64,000 bases of DNA from CAZMGB01 sp964565775. GTDB lineage: Bacteria; Chloroflexota; Dehalococcoidia; DSTF01; JALHUB01. A program made the translations under genes and the position numbers. The notes below the pieces were generated by a model. The model worked only from the letters and a program-made list of their open reading frames with translations, did no database searches and was not told the DNA's origin. Shown in pieces: positions 14,751 to 24,637 of the stretch. The stretch lies in contig CAZMGB010000009.1 in the NCBI GenBank assembly GCA_964565775.1, forward strand, positions 62,001-126,000, in the 5' to 3' direction. How positions within the stretch are numbered: position 1 is the stretch's first letter; each line of letters begins with the position of its first letter.

Positions 14751-17700
14751 ATGTCTGATATGAACCGGCACACGGAGAGATACCCGGCCTTGTACCGCCC
14801 GGAGCAGGAGCACGATGCCTGCGGTGTCGGCTTCGTCGCCGACATCTCGGGCCAGCCCAGCTTCCGCATCCTGGACACGGCGCTGCGCTGCGTCACCAAC
14901 CTCACCCATCGCGGCGCCGTCGACGCAGACGCCAAGACGGGAGACGGTGCGGGCGTCCTCTTCCAGATACCGGCGGGCTTCTTCCGCAGCGAGGTGGAGC
15001 GCCTGGGGCAACGCCTGGAGCGAGACGACGACCTGGCGGTGGGGATGGTGTTCCTGCCCGGCAGGGACCCCGAGGCGGCAGGGCGCTGCCGGCAGGCGCT
15101 GGAGCGGAGCGCCGCCGGCCACGGCTTCGTGGTGTTCGGCTGGCGGCAGGTCCCCGTGGACCCTTCCGCGCTGGGCGACCTGGGGGCCAGCACTCAGCCC
15201 CGCATCGAGCAGATCCTTCTCGGCAAGAACCGCTCCCTGTCGGACGAGGAGTTCGGCCGCGCCCTCTACCTGGTGCGCAAGGACGCGGAGCGCTGGGCCC
15301 GTGAGGAGGGAGTGGAGTCGGAGGAGTTCTACATCCCCTCGCTATCGCACCGGACGCTGGTCTACAAGGGGCTGCTCGTCGCCCACCAGCTCAACGAGTT
15401 CTATCTCGACCTGCGCAATCCTGCGTTCGAGACGGCTCTGGCCGTCTTCCACCAGCGTTACAGCACCAACACGTTTCCCAACTGGGTACTGGCCCAGCCT
15501 TTCCGTCTCCTCGCCCACAACGGCGAGATCAATACTCGCCAGGGCAACCGCAACTGGATGCGAGCCCGCGAGCCCGAGCTTCACTCCGAGTTGTGGGGCG
15601 AGCACATTGATGAGCTCAAGCCCGTCATCCCGGAGGGAGGGAGCGATTCGTCCGATCTGGACAACGTCCTCGAGGCGGTGCAGCTCTCCGGCCGCGATGT
15701 CCTCCACTCGATGATGATGCTCATCCCGGAGGCGTGGGAGAACATGCCGAACATGCCGCCCCACCGGCGCGCCTTCTACGAGTACCACGCCGGATTCAGC
15801 GAGCCCTGGGACGGCCCCGCCAGCATCGCCTTCAGCGACGGCGTCATCGTCGGTGCGACCCTGGACCGCAACGGGCTCCGTCCCGCCCGTTACCAGATCA
15901 CCTCCGACGGTCTCATCGTCATGGGGTCTGAGGTGGGAATGGTATCCCTGGAGGAGCACAAGATCGTCCGGAAGGGGCGCTTGGGCCCCGGTCAGATGAT
16001 CGCCGTCGACACGGCGAAGGGCGTCCTCCTCGACAACGAGACGATCAAGGAGGAGATCGCGGGTCGGAAGCCCTACGGCCGTTGGGTCGAGGACCGGCTG
16101 CTACACCTGGACGAGCACCTGAAGACCTGCTCCATCGAGTCCGTCTGGCCGGAGATGGACCTGGCTCAGCAGCAGGCGGCGTTCGGCTACACGCGAGAGG
16201 AGCTTCAGTTCGTACTGCGGCCGATGGCGGCCGACGGCAAGGAGCCCGTGGGCTCCATGGGCGACGACACTCCGCTGGCGGTCCTGGAACCGGGGGGGCG
16301 TCTCCTCTACGGCTACTTCAAGCAGAAGTTCGCACAGGTGACAAACCCGCCCATCGACCCCATCCGGGAAGAGCTGGTGATGTCGCTGGACACGTATCTG
16401 GGCCGGCGCCTCAGCTTGTTCGAGGAGCACCAGCGGCACGCCGAGCTGGTCCATCTGGTCAGCCCCCTCATGATCAACGAGGAGCTCGACGCCCTCCGTG
16501 CAATTGACGTCGGCCCGTTCGCCGCTCAGACGCTGAGGGCGCTCTTTCACGCAGAGATGGGCTCCGATAGTCTGCGGCCGGCGCTGGCGGGCCTCTGCGA
16601 AGCTGCCTCGCAGGCGATCGATAACGGGAAGACGCTTCTCATCTTGAGTGACCGGGGCGTAGACGCCGCCCACGCTCCCATTCCCATGTTGCTGGCGGTG
16701 GGTGCTGTCCACCACCACCTCATCAGGGAGGGCAAGCGCATGCGGGCCAGCATCATCGCTGAGACCGCTGAGGCCCGCGACGTCCACCAGATCGCAGCCC
16801 TCATCGGCTACGGGGCGAGCGCAGTGAACCCCTATCTTGCCTACGAGACCGTCGCCTCTCTCTTCTACTCCGGCGCTCTCAAGGACGTAGACCTGAGCCG
16901 GGCGACGAGCAACTACGGGCAGGCGGTCGACGCCGGCGTCCTGAAGATCATGTCGAAGATGGGCATCTCGACCGTGTCTGCCTACCACGGCGCGCAGATC
17001 TTCGAAGCCATCGGGCTGGCCCTGGAGGTCACGGAGACGTGCTTCACGGGCACCGCCTCGCGCATCGGCGGCATCGGCTTCCGCGAGATCGGGGAGGACG
17101 TTCTCGCACGGCACAAGCGCGCCTTCGGCGGCGGCGACGGCCACGAGCTGGAGAATGGAGGGTTCTATCGCTTCCGCAAGGACGGCGAGTACCACGCCTT
17201 CAACCCTGACATCGTACGCGCCCTCCAGCGCTCGATTGAGTCGGGGAACTACGAGGGCTACAAGGCGTACTCACAGATCGTGTGGCAAAGGCCCTCGCTG
17301 GCGCCGCGCGACCTGATGGCCTTCAAGCCACGGGCGCCGATCCCCATCGAGGAAGTGGAGCCGCACGAGGAGATAATGCGTCGCTGCACCACGGCGTCTA
17401 TGTCCCTGGGCGCACTCAGCCCGGAGGCCCACGAGACGCTGGCGATGGGGATGAACCGCTTCGGCGGCAGGAGCGGCACCGGCGAGGGGGGCGAAGAGGC
17501 TAGCCGCTACCACGAGTGGCGGAACGGGGGCTCCGCCAACTGCGCCAGCAAGCAGGTCGCCTCCGCCCGCTTCGGCGTGACGCCGGACTATCTCGCCAGC
17601 GCCGTCGAGCTCGAGATCAAGATGGCCCAGGGCTCCAAGCCGGGCGAAGGAGGGCAGCTCCCGGGCCATAAGGTGTCGCCCTACATCGCGGCCATCCGGC

Positions 17701-19292
17701 ACACGCTGCCCGGCACGCCCCTGATCTCGCCGCCGCCCCATCACGACATCTACAGCATCGAAGACCTGGCCCAGCTCATCTACGACCTGAAGCAGGCGAA
17801 CCCCCGCGCCAAGGTATCCGTCAAGCTCGTCGCTGAGGAGGGCGTGGGCACGATCGCCGCTGGCGTCGCCAAGGGTTACGCCGACGTGATCCACATCGCC
17901 GGCCACGACGGCGGCACGGGCGCCTCGCCCCTCAGCTCCATCAAGAACGTGGGCGTGCCCTGGGAGGTGGGGCTGGCGGAGACGCAGCAGGTGCTTGTGA
18001 TGAACGACCTCCGCAGCCGCGTCGTGCTGCGGACGGACGGCGGCATGAGGACGGGCCGGGACGTGGTCATCGCCGCCATGCTGGGCGCCGAGGAGTACGG
18101 CTTCGGCACAGCGGCGCTCATCGCGGTCGGCTGTCTCATGGCGCGGCAGTGCCACCTGAACACCTGCCCGACGGGCGTCGCCACCCAGCGCGAGGACCTG
18201 CGCGCCAAGTTCCGGGGAACGCCCGAGAACGTCGTGCAGTTCTTTCATCACATAGCCGAGGAGGTAAGGGAGATCCTGGCGCAGCTCGGCTTCCGGTCGA
18301 TGGACGAGATCATCGGCCGCGTCGACCTCCTGGAGCAGGTCGCGGATAGCGAGAGCGCTCGCGCCTCCCGTCTCGACTTGAGCGCGATCCTGACGCCGCC
18401 CGACCCGACGGGGACGCGACCGCTCCGCCATCTCCAGGAGCGCAATGACCGCACCGACACGCCCCTGGACGACAGGATCATCGCCGAGGCTGGGGACGCG
18501 CTGGACGGTCGGCGCGCGATGCGCCTCCACTATGACATCGCCAATGTTCACCGGGCGGTCGGGACCAGGCTCTCGGGCGAGATCGCCCGTCGCCACGGCG
18601 ACGCCGGTCTGCCGGAGGGCACCATCGAGTGCAACTTCCGGGGGAGCGCCGGCCAGAGCTTCGGCGCCTTCTGCGTCAAGGGCGTGCGCCTCATCTTGGC
18701 CGGCGAGGCGAACGACTACGTCGGCAAAGGAATGGGGGGCGGAGAGATCGCCATCCGGCCGCCGTCGGACGCCACGTTCGTCAGCCACGAGAACGTCATC
18801 ATGGGCAACACCGTCCTGTACGGCGCCACGGGCGGCAGTCTGTACGCCGCCGGCCGCGCGGGCGAGCGGTTCGCCGTGCGCAACAGCGGCGGCAAGGCCG
18901 TCGTCGAGGGCATCGGCGACCACGGCTGCGAGTATATGACAGAGGGCATCGTCGCCATCCTCGGCGAGACGGGGCGCAACTTCGGGGCCGGCATGTCGAA
19001 CGGCATCGCCTACGTCCTGGACGAGATGGGCGACTTCCCCAGCAAGCTCAACCCGGAGCTCGTCGCCATCAAGCGCATCACCGCCGACGAGGACATCGAG
19101 ATGCTGCGCGCCCTCATAGGCCGTCACGTCATGCTCACGGGCAGCAGGCGCGGCGAGGAGATCCTGACGCGCTGGTCTCACTACCTGCCCCTCTTCTGGA
19201 AGGCGGCCCCGCACGCGGCGATCACGGAGGAGGGCCCGATGACGATTATCCGTCGCCACCTGGAGAGCATCCGCGCCGCCTCCGTCGGCTGA
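14751..19292 (+). CDS. gltB: Glutamate synthase large subunit (full-length GltB)
   Basis: This 1513-residue enzyme makes two glutamates from glutamine and 2-oxoglutarate. Domains in order: N-terminal glutaminase with its nucleophile Cys24 exposed after propeptide removal (HDACGVGFVAD), about residues 24-430; a central domain about 470-760; the FMN/2-oxoglutarate barrel about 820-1200 with GEGGQLPGHKV and HDGGTGASPLSSIKNVG; the 3Fe-4S motif Cys1128, Cys1134, Cys1139 (CLMARQCHLNTCPTG); and the C-terminal GXGXG beta-helix about 1250-1480. The ATG at 14751 has a weak binding site; GTG 14745 and ATG 14760 are alternatives. No gltD for the electron-donating small subunit lies next to it. It may use ferredoxin, a distant GltD, or the GltD module fused inside HdrA far to the right. 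Confidence 0.96.
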   Translation: MSDMNRHTERYPALYRPEQEHDACGVGFVADISGQPSFRILDTALRCVTNLTHRGAVDADAKTGDGAGVLFQIPAGFFRSEVERLGQRLERDDDLAVGMVFLPGRDPEAAGRCRQALERSAAGHGFVVFGWRQVPVDPSALGDLGASTQPRIEQILLGKNRSLSDEEFGRALYLVRKDAERWAREEGVESEEFYIPSLSHRTLVYKGLLVAHQLNEFYLDLRNPAFETALAVFHQRYSTNTFPNWVLAQPFRLLAHNGEINTRQGNRNWMRAREPELHSELWGEHIDELKPVIPEGGSDSSDLDNVLEAVQLSGRDVLHSMMMLIPEAWENMPNMPPHRRAFYEYHAGFSEPWDGPASIAFSDGVIVGATLDRNGLRPARYQITSDGLIVMGSEVGMVSLEEHKIVRKGRLGPGQMIAVDTAKGVLLDNETIKEEIAGRKPYGRWVEDRLLHLDEHLKTCSIESVWPEMDLAQQQAAFGYTREELQFVLRPMAADGKEPVGSMGDDTPLAVLEPGGRLLYGYFKQKFAQVTNPPIDPIREELVMSLDTYLGRRLSLFEEHQRHAELVHLVSPLMINEELDALRAIDVGPFAAQTLRALFHAEMGSDSLRPALAGLCEAASQAIDNGKTLLILSDRGVDAAHAPIPMLLAVGAVHHHLIREGKRMRASIIAETAEARDVHQIAALIGYGASAVNPYLAYETVASLFYSGALKDVDLSRATSNYGQAVDAGVLKIMSKMGISTVSAYHGAQIFEAIGLALEVTETCFTGTASRIGGIGFREIGEDVLARHKRAFGGGDGHELENGGFYRFRKDGEYHAFNPDIVRALQRSIESGNYEGYKAYSQIVWQRPSLAPRDLMAFKPRAPIPIEEVEPHEEIMRRCTTASMSLGALSPEAHETLAMGMNRFGGRSGTGEGGEEASRYHEWRNGGSANCASKQVASARFGVTPDYLASAVELEIKMAQGSKPGEGGQLPGHKVSPYIAAIRHTLPGTPLISPPPHHDIYSIEDLAQLIYDLKQANPRAKVSVKLVAEEGVGTIAAGVAKGYADVIHIAGHDGGTGASPLSSIKNVGVPWEVGLAETQQVLVMNDLRSRVVLRTDGGMRTGRDVVIAAMLGAEEYGFGTAALIAVGCLMARQCHLNTCPTGVATQREDLRAKFRGTPENVVQFFHHIAEEVREILAQLGFRSMDEIIGRVDLLEQVADSESARASRLDLSAILTPPDPTGTRPLRHLQERNDRTDTPLDDRIIAEAGDALDGRRAMRLHYDIANVHRAVGTRLSGEIARRHGDAGLPEGTIECNFRGSAGQSFGAFCVKGVRLILAGEANDYVGKGMGGGEIAIRPPSDATFVSHENVIMGNTVLYGATGGSLYAAGRAGERFAVRNSGGKAVVEGIGDHGCEYMTEGIVAILGETGRNFGAGMSNGIAYVLDEMGDFPSKLNPELVAIKRITADEDIEMLRALIGRHVMLTGSRRGEEILTRWSHYLPLFWKAAPHAAITEEGPMTIIRRHLESIRAASVG

Positions 19293-19415
19293 CGTTCATC
19301 GTCCTTTTCGAGCCACACCTGGAGTGGCGATCCATCCGATGCCTCCGTTGCTCCGGCGGGGCGGCAGCAGTTACGCTGTGCGCGCACACGCTTCAGCCGG
19401 AAGGAGGGATACTCC

Positions 19416-20699
19416 GTGACCTCAGAACGTCAAGCGCGCCCGCCCCAGGACTTTAACACCGCCCGCGACATGCCCCCGGAAGAAGCGGCGTTCTTCTACA
19501 TGGGCCCCTCGGAGGCCGTCATCGATGGCGTCTTCTTCTTCCCCTACCTTGGCAACATGGCGGCCTTCGATTGCGCCGGCCGGCTCCTCCTCGTCGACAC
19601 AGCGCCTCGCTGGCACACGCCGCGCGTGCTGGAAGAGCTGCGTGGGAAGTTCAGCGCCGCGCCGGTCGATACGATCGTCTACACCCACGGCCACGTCGAC
19701 CACGCCTTCGGCACATCCACGTTCCTGCAGGAAGCGGAGAAACAGGGCTACCCGCGGCCGCGCGTCATCGCTCACGAGGACCTGCCGCGACGCTTCGACC
19801 GCTACCAGCTTCTCGCCGAGCAGAACAACTTCATCAATCGCATCCAGTTCTCCACGCCGGAGGACGCCCGCCCGTTTAGCGACCTGCCCTACGTCTACCC
19901 CGACACCGTCTACCGGGACGCGCTCGACACGGTGGTGGGCGGCGAGCGTTTCGAGCTCCACCATTCGCGGGGCGAGACCAACGACGAGACTTGGGTCTGG
20001 TGTCCCGGCCGTCGCGTGCTCTGCACCGGCGACACGTTCGTCTGGTCGTCGCCCAACGCAGGCAACCCGTTCAAAGTTCAGCGCTACGCCATCGACTGGG
20101 CGCGCGCCCTCGAGCAGATGGCGGCGCTCCGCCCGCTGCACCTTCTGCCCGGCCACGGCCCGCCTCTTTCCGGCGAGGAGCGCATCCAGGAGGCGCTGCT
20201 CGATACCGCCCGCTGGCTCCGCACGATCCACGACCAGGTGGTCACCAAGATGAACGAAGGGAAGTGGCTGGAGGACATCGTCAGGGAGATGGTCTATCCC
20301 CCCGAACTGGCGAATAAGCCCTGGCTCCGCCCCATCTACGATCACCCCGAGTTCATAGCCCGAAACGTCTACCGGCTCTACGGAGGCTGGTACGACGGCG
20401 ACCCTGCGAATATGCTTCCGGCGCACTCCGGAGAGATCGCGCGAGAGCTCATCGCCGCCACGGGCTCGGAGCCGATCCTCGCCCGCGCCCGCCTCCTTCG
20501 GGAGGAGGGGCTGCTCCAGCTCGCCTGCCACCTCGTCGACTGGGTACGCAAGGGTGACCCCACGAATCGGGAAGGCTGGACTCTCTGGCGCGACCTGTTT
20601 TCGGAGCGGGCCGCCAAGGAGGAGTCACTGATGGCTCGCGGCGCCTTTCAGTCGGCGGTGCGAGAGGCGGAGGCGCGCCTCGCGGAGCTCGACAAGTAG
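19416..20699 (+). CDS. MBL-fold metallo-hydrolase, alkylsulfatase-like
   Basis: A 427-residue cytoplasmic protein. A metallo-beta-lactamase domain (about residues 30-265) has the zinc-binding motif YTHGHVDHAFG, then HSRGETNDETWVW, CTGDTFVWSSPNAGNP and LLPGHGPPLSG. The C-terminal half (about 270-420), with a YGGWYDGDPANMLP motif, resembles the dimerisation region of SdsA1/BDS1-type alkyl sulfatases. Those enzymes cleave alkyl sulfates, so hydrolysis of a sulfate ester or similar bond is likely, but the substrate is not readable. The GTG at 19416 follows GGAAGGAGGG at ideal spacing. There is no signal peptide, unlike many secreted alkylsulfatases. Convergent with the DUF2723 gene. Confidence 0.85.
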   Translation: MTSERQARPPQDFNTARDMPPEEAAFFYMGPSEAVIDGVFFFPYLGNMAAFDCAGRLLLVDTAPRWHTPRVLEELRGKFSAAPVDTIVYTHGHVDHAFGTSTFLQEAEKQGYPRPRVIAHEDLPRRFDRYQLLAEQNNFINRIQFSTPEDARPFSDLPYVYPDTVYRDALDTVVGGERFELHHSRGETNDETWVWCPGRRVLCTGDTFVWSSPNAGNPFKVQRYAIDWARALEQMAALRPLHLLPGHGPPLSGEERIQEALLDTARWLRTIHDQVVTKMNEGKWLEDIVREMVYPPELANKPWLRPIYDHPEFIARNVYRLYGGWYDGDPANMLPAHSGEIARELIAATGSEPILARARLLREEGLLQLACHLVDWVRKGDPTNREGWTLWRDLFSERAAKEESLMARGAFQSAVREAEARLAELDK

Positions 20700-20782
20700 G
20701 CGACAGACGGAGGGGAGCGCTGGCCGGCGCAGGCTCCAGCCGAAGGGGCAAGTGCTGCCTGGTCGCAGGGCACTGACCGTCC

Positions 20783-22789
20783 TCACTCCACCGCGATTAC
20801 GTCGACGAGACGCGACCGGCTGGCGACCTCCTCGCCTGCCTGCGGAGTCGCCGATTCCGGCGTTCCGTCGTACACCCGCATCCGTACGTAGTACGAACCG
20901 GGTTTGACCGTGCGCGGTACGAGCACGAAGTACTCTTCCTTCACTATTTCGTTTGCCTTCCACTGGCTCGTCGGGAAGAGACCGCCGCCCAGCTCACGGC
21001 TCTGCCACCAGAGCGGGAAGCCCTGATGGAGCTCTAGATTCTCATCGCTGTCGGTGAAGAAGACTGTGGCCTGAAGGTTCTCGTCGGTGGGGGAGTCCAG
21101 CCGCCAGTAGTAGGAGAGCTGGAGGACGTTGCCCCGACTCCCGGCCAGCGGCTCGGTCGAGAAGCCAACGAGCGAGACGGCGTCGCCGAAGGGGACATCT
21201 AGTCGCGCGCCGGGCGGGACCTCGCTGACGGTCAAGGTCGGCTCCTCTCCGAGGACGCGGTAGAATGAGCCGCGCGGCACCAGATCGTCTTTGTACTCGG
21301 GCTTCGGCAGCACGTTCGTAACCATGCACTCGATGCTGTTCAGTAGGACGGGCTGCACGTAGTACTCGTCGCGGATGGCGTTCAGATCGCCGCGCAGGCC
21401 TTCGGCTACGTACACCGGTCGGTTCTCGTCGAACTGCCGGGCGATGAAAGCGTTCACGTCTTCGCCCGGGACGGAGAAGACCGGCGAGACGAGTACGTCG
21501 CGCCGATAGCCCTCCACGAGCTGCACGTACCACAGGGGCGAGGCTGTCCAGCTATCAGCGAGGATGGTGGAGTGCGGCTTGACCCTCTCGAGCGTCGTCC
21601 GGGCGAAGTCATAGGCGCTGTAGTCCTCGCTTCGGTCGACGACGGGAAGGTTGCGCGCGAAGAGGACGACGGGCAGGCACGCCAGGACGAGCGCCGCCAG
21701 CGACCCGCGCAGCGCCGGCCGCACCGTACTGAGCTGGAACGCTCCGAAACTGATGCGGCGGCGGACGAAAGAAAGGATCGCCTCCACGGCGTACCCGATC
21801 CAGACCCCCATCATCAGGTAGGCGGGGATGAAGTAGTTGAAGACGTTGTGGATGCGGTAGGTGAGGGCAAGGAATCCGACGGCAGCGCAGAGCAGGAGAC
21901 CGTAAGCGGCGAACAGCCGGTCGTGTCTGAGGGCGGTGAAAAGGCCGAGGCCGGCTAGGCCAAGGCCAAAGGCGGTCAATTCGTGGAGAGGGAAGACGGC
22001 CAGGACATTGAGCCGGCCCAAGACTGCGAAGTTCCAGTACTCGCTCCGGCTGCCCCCGGTCAGGAACATGCTCAAGTAGGTATCGAAATTGGCCGGCTGA
22101 GCCCAGCTAAGTGCAGGTTCCTGAGAGCCGCGGATCGGCAGGTAGAGGTAGACGGAGAGCCCGAGCAGGAAGAAGAAGGCCAATCGGGCCCAGTGGCCGA
22201 TGGTGAGCTGCCGCCGGCCCGCCAGCAGAAAGAGGACGATTCCCGGCGCGAGCACGATGATAAGGCGGTGGTTACCCATGCTGAGGCCGAAGGCCAGCAG
22301 CGCAAGATACAGATGCCGGACCTGCCCCGTCGCCCGCCAGCGGAGCAGCAGCCACGTGATGAGGACCGTCGAAAAGGCGTTCAGGGGGTAGGACTCGGCC
22401 CAATTGGCGTTGGCCCAGAGGGTAGACGAGAAGGCAACCGTGAGCGACCCGATGAGGGCTGCTACTCGACTTCGTGTGACCTCATGGATGATGAGGAAGA
22501 CGAACGCCACCGAAAGCGAGGCGAAGACGGCCGACATGAGGTTAACCCTGTAGGCCACATCGCCGAAGGGGAGGAAGGTGAACAGCTTGCCCAACAGGAT
22601 GTAAAGGGGGTAGCCGGTGTTGTGGGCGATTCCCAGCACGTACGATGTCGTCGTGAACTCCCCCATGTCGTACCACATGACGGTGGGGGCCAGCGTGCGC
22701 AGGTAGACGGCGAAGGCCACCACCCCGGTCAGCGCCGCGTAGACGCGATGGTCGAGCGCAGCGACAGACCTGACCAACCGCTCAGCCAT
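20783..22789 (-). CDS. DUF2723-family multi-pass membrane protein (glycosyltransferase-like)
   Basis: A 668-residue protein with about eleven N-terminal membrane helices (to about residue 385) and a soluble outer C-terminal half. The N-terminal stretch YLRTLAPTVMWYDMGEFTTTSYVLGIAHNTGYPLY, with its acidic Asp-x-Gly-Glu pair and HNTGYPLY, followed by YRVNLMSAVFASL and NWAESYPLN, is the DUF2723 (TMEM260-like) signature. Relatives are GT-C-type sugar transferases that use polyprenyl-phosphate sugars, TMEM260 being an O-mannosyltransferase. It ends the pilus operon, nine bases after pilT. Glycosylating the Thr-rich linkers of the large pilin is an attractive but unproven role. Confidence 0.82.
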   Translation of the reverse strand: MAERLVRSVAALDHRVYAALTGVVAFAVYLRTLAPTVMWYDMGEFTTTSYVLGIAHNTGYPLYILLGKLFTFLPFGDVAYRVNLMSAVFASLSVAFVFLIIHEVTRSRVAALIGSLTVAFSSTLWANANWAESYPLNAFSTVLITWLLLRWRATGQVRHLYLALLAFGLSMGNHRLIIVLAPGIVLFLLAGRRQLTIGHWARLAFFFLLGLSVYLYLPIRGSQEPALSWAQPANFDTYLSMFLTGGSRSEYWNFAVLGRLNVLAVFPLHELTAFGLGLAGLGLFTALRHDRLFAAYGLLLCAAVGFLALTYRIHNVFNYFIPAYLMMGVWIGYAVEAILSFVRRRISFGAFQLSTVRPALRGSLAALVLACLPVVLFARNLPVVDRSEDYSAYDFARTTLERVKPHSTILADSWTASPLWYVQLVEGYRRDVLVSPVFSVPGEDVNAFIARQFDENRPVYVAEGLRGDLNAIRDEYYVQPVLLNSIECMVTNVLPKPEYKDDLVPRGSFYRVLGEEPTLTVSEVPPGARLDVPFGDAVSLVGFSTEPLAGSRGNVLQLSYYWRLDSPTDENLQATVFFTDSDENLELHQGFPLWWQSRELGGGLFPTSQWKANEIVKEEYFVLVPRTVKPGSYYVRMRVYDGTPESATPQAGEEVASRSRLVDVIAVE

Positions 22790-22798
22790 GCGACTCCC

Positions 22799-23908
22799 TT
22801 ACGCCTGGATGCGGAGTGGCGGTCCCGGACCCGTCGCCAGCAGCCTTTCGAGCTCCTCAGGGTTGGCGCATCGGGCCATGGCGTCGTCGCGGCTGACGAT
22901 GCTCTGCTGGCAGAGGGCCGCCAGGGCTTGGTCGTGGGTTTGCATGCTGTACTGAGAGCCGGTCTGGATGACGTTGGGGATCTGGAAGGTCTTGCCCTCT
23001 CGAATGAGGTTCCGCACCGCCGATGTCGCTACCATCACCTCAACGGCTGCCACCCGGCCGGACCCGTCGGCCCTCGGCAGCAGAGACTGGCAGAGGACCG
23101 CCTCCAGGACCGTCGAGAGCTGGGCCTTCACCTGAGGCTGCTGGTGTGGTGGAAAGGAGTCGACGATGCGGTCGATGGTCTGGGCGGCGCTAGGTGTGTG
23201 CATCGTGGCCAGCACCAGGTGGCCGGTCTCGGCGGCGGTCAGGGCAAGGGCGGTCGTCTGCAGGTCGCGCATCTCGCCCACCAGGATCACGTCGGGATCC
23301 TGGCGCAGCGCGTGTTTGAGCGCGTCGGCGAAAGACCTGGTGTCCGCACCCAGCTCCCGCTGCGAGATCAGGCACTGCTTGTCGCGATGGACGAACTCGA
23401 TCGGGTCCTCCACGGCCACGACGTGCCGCCGCTCCCGTTCGTTGAGGTAGTCGATCATGGCGGCCAGCGTCGTCGACTTGCCGCAGCCGGTCGGTCCCGT
23501 CACCAGTACGAGCCCTCTCGGCTTCAGCACCAGGGAGTGGCAGATATCGGGCAAGCCCAGCTCGTCCAGCGTCGGGATGCTAGAGCGAACCAGACGAAAC
23601 GCAAGGGTGATGCTGCCACGCTGGAGGGCGGCGTTCACCCGGAAGCGGCCTATCCCCTGGGCGCTGTAGGCGAAGTCGAGCTCTTTGGCCCGCCAAAAGA
23701 CCTCCTGCTGCTCTTGAGTCACAATCTCGCTCAGGGCGCTCTGCATGACTTCGAGCGTAAGCACCGGCAGAGTTTCGGGCGCCAGGCTGCCGTTCACGCG
23801 CAAGACGGGAGGGGAGCCCGCCTTCATGTGAAGGTCCGAGGCTTCCGCCTCGACCATCCGGCGCAGCAGATCGACTACCTTCAGCTCGTTATCAGCCCCG
23901 GATACCAT
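22799..23908 (-). CDS. pilT: Type IV pilus retraction ATPase PilT
   Basis: PilT is the hexameric ATPase that depolymerises type IV pili and powers twitching. The 369-residue protein has EASDLHMKAGSPPVLRVNG at the start, an aspartate-box region, Walker A GPTGCGKSTT, Walker B DVILVGEMRD, the histidine box GHLVLATMHTPSAAQTIDRIVDSFP and the retraction-specific SAVRNLIREGKTFQ. The ATG at 23908 matches the family start and overlaps the prepilin peptidase gene by 28 bases; a longer reading would run through that gene out of frame. Its presence implies that the pili of this operon can retract, unlike simple pseudopili. Confidence 0.96.
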   Translation of the reverse strand: MVSGADNELKVVDLLRRMVEAEASDLHMKAGSPPVLRVNGSLAPETLPVLTLEVMQSALSEIVTQEQQEVFWRAKELDFAYSAQGIGRFRVNAALQRGSITLAFRLVRSSIPTLDELGLPDICHSLVLKPRGLVLVTGPTGCGKSTTLAAMIDYLNERERRHVVAVEDPIEFVHRDKQCLISQRELGADTRSFADALKHALRQDPDVILVGEMRDLQTTALALTAAETGHLVLATMHTPSAAQTIDRIVDSFPPHQQPQVKAQLSTVLEAVLCQSLLPRADGSGRVAAVEVMVATSAVRNLIREGKTFQIPNVIQTGSQYSMQTHDQALAALCQQSIVSRDDAMARCANPEELERLLATGPGPPLRIQA

Positions 23909-24627
23909 CGCAGAATCTCCTGTCCGTAGAGCAGGGCCACCATGCCGCCGGCCGCCAGAAAGGGCGCGAATGGGAGGGCATCTTTCATTCCTATCCGTCT
24001 CGCCAGCAGAGCGGCCGCGCCGACGCCTCCTCCGAGAACGAAGGAGATAGACAGGGCCAGCAGGACGAGCGGGAAGCCGGCGACGAGACCGATGAAGGCT
24101 GCGAGTTTCACGTCCCCCAGCCCCATCCCTTTGGGATAGAGGAGAACGATCACCGACAGTAGCGCAAGAGCCACAGCCCCACCCCCGAGGGCCTGCCGGA
24201 GGCCCGGACCCACCGCGAAGGGCATGGCGACGAGGGCCATGCCGATGGCCGGATAGACGACCGCGTTCGGGATCAGGCGGTGCTCCAGGTCGATGGCGAG
24301 AGCGACGATGAAGACGCACGCTACCACCGCGACGAAGGCGAACTGCGCTGACGTGCCGTAGCGACTCCAGAGGAGCAGGAACAGCAGGCCGGTACCGCCC
24401 TCGACCAGGAGGACGCGGCGCGGGATCGGTGCCGAACAGTAGCGGCACTTCCCACGCAGGAGCAGGTAGCTCAGCACCGGTACGAGGTCGCGGCTGGCAA
24501 GCTCCCTCTTGCAGGCAGGGCAGTGGGAGCGTGGCCGCACAAGCGACATCCCCTCGGGCAGACGATCGATGCAGACGTTGAGGAAGCTCCCAATGGCCAA
24601 GCCAAACAGAACGACGAATACAGCCAT
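23881..24627 (-). CDS. pilD: Prepilin peptidase PilD (A24 family)
   Basis: A 248-residue membrane aspartyl protease that cleaves prepilin leaders and N-methylates the new N-terminus. Near the N-terminus it has the methylase-associated zinc motif with two Cys-x2-Cys pairs (CPACKRELASRDLVPVLSYLLLRGKCRYC). The catalytic aspartates are in ALAIDLEHRLIPNAV and GMGLGDVKLAAFIGL, the GxGD signature. About seven to eight membrane segments are seen. Its substrates here should be the pilins at 34265, 30613 and 27599 and perhaps the PilX-like protein. It begins ten bases after the PilN-like gene, inside the operon. Confidence 0.95.
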   Translation of the reverse strand: MAVFVVLFGLAIGSFLNVCIDRLPEGMSLVRPRSHCPACKRELASRDLVPVLSYLLLRGKCRYCSAPIPRRVLLVEGGTGLLFLLLWSRYGTSAQFAFVAVVACVFIVALAIDLEHRLIPNAVVYPAIGMALVAMPFAVGPGLRQALGGGAVALALLSVIVLLYPKGMGLGDVKLAAFIGLVAGFPLVLLALSISFVLGGGVGAAALLARRIGMKDALPFAPFLAAGGMVALLYGQEILRWYPGLITS

Positions 24628-24637
24628 GGAATCGACC

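Noticed and set aside
17271..19259. A 662-residue open frame on the minus strand inside gltB
   Set aside because: It is the antisense shadow of a high-GC coding region; its composition is Ala/Arg/Asp/His-rich with no family motifs, and the plus strand is a clear glutamate synthase.
21983..23929. A 648-residue plus-strand open frame across the DUF2723 and pilT genes
   Set aside because: It spans two genes that are well supported on the minus strand, and its sequence is low-complexity without recognisable domains.
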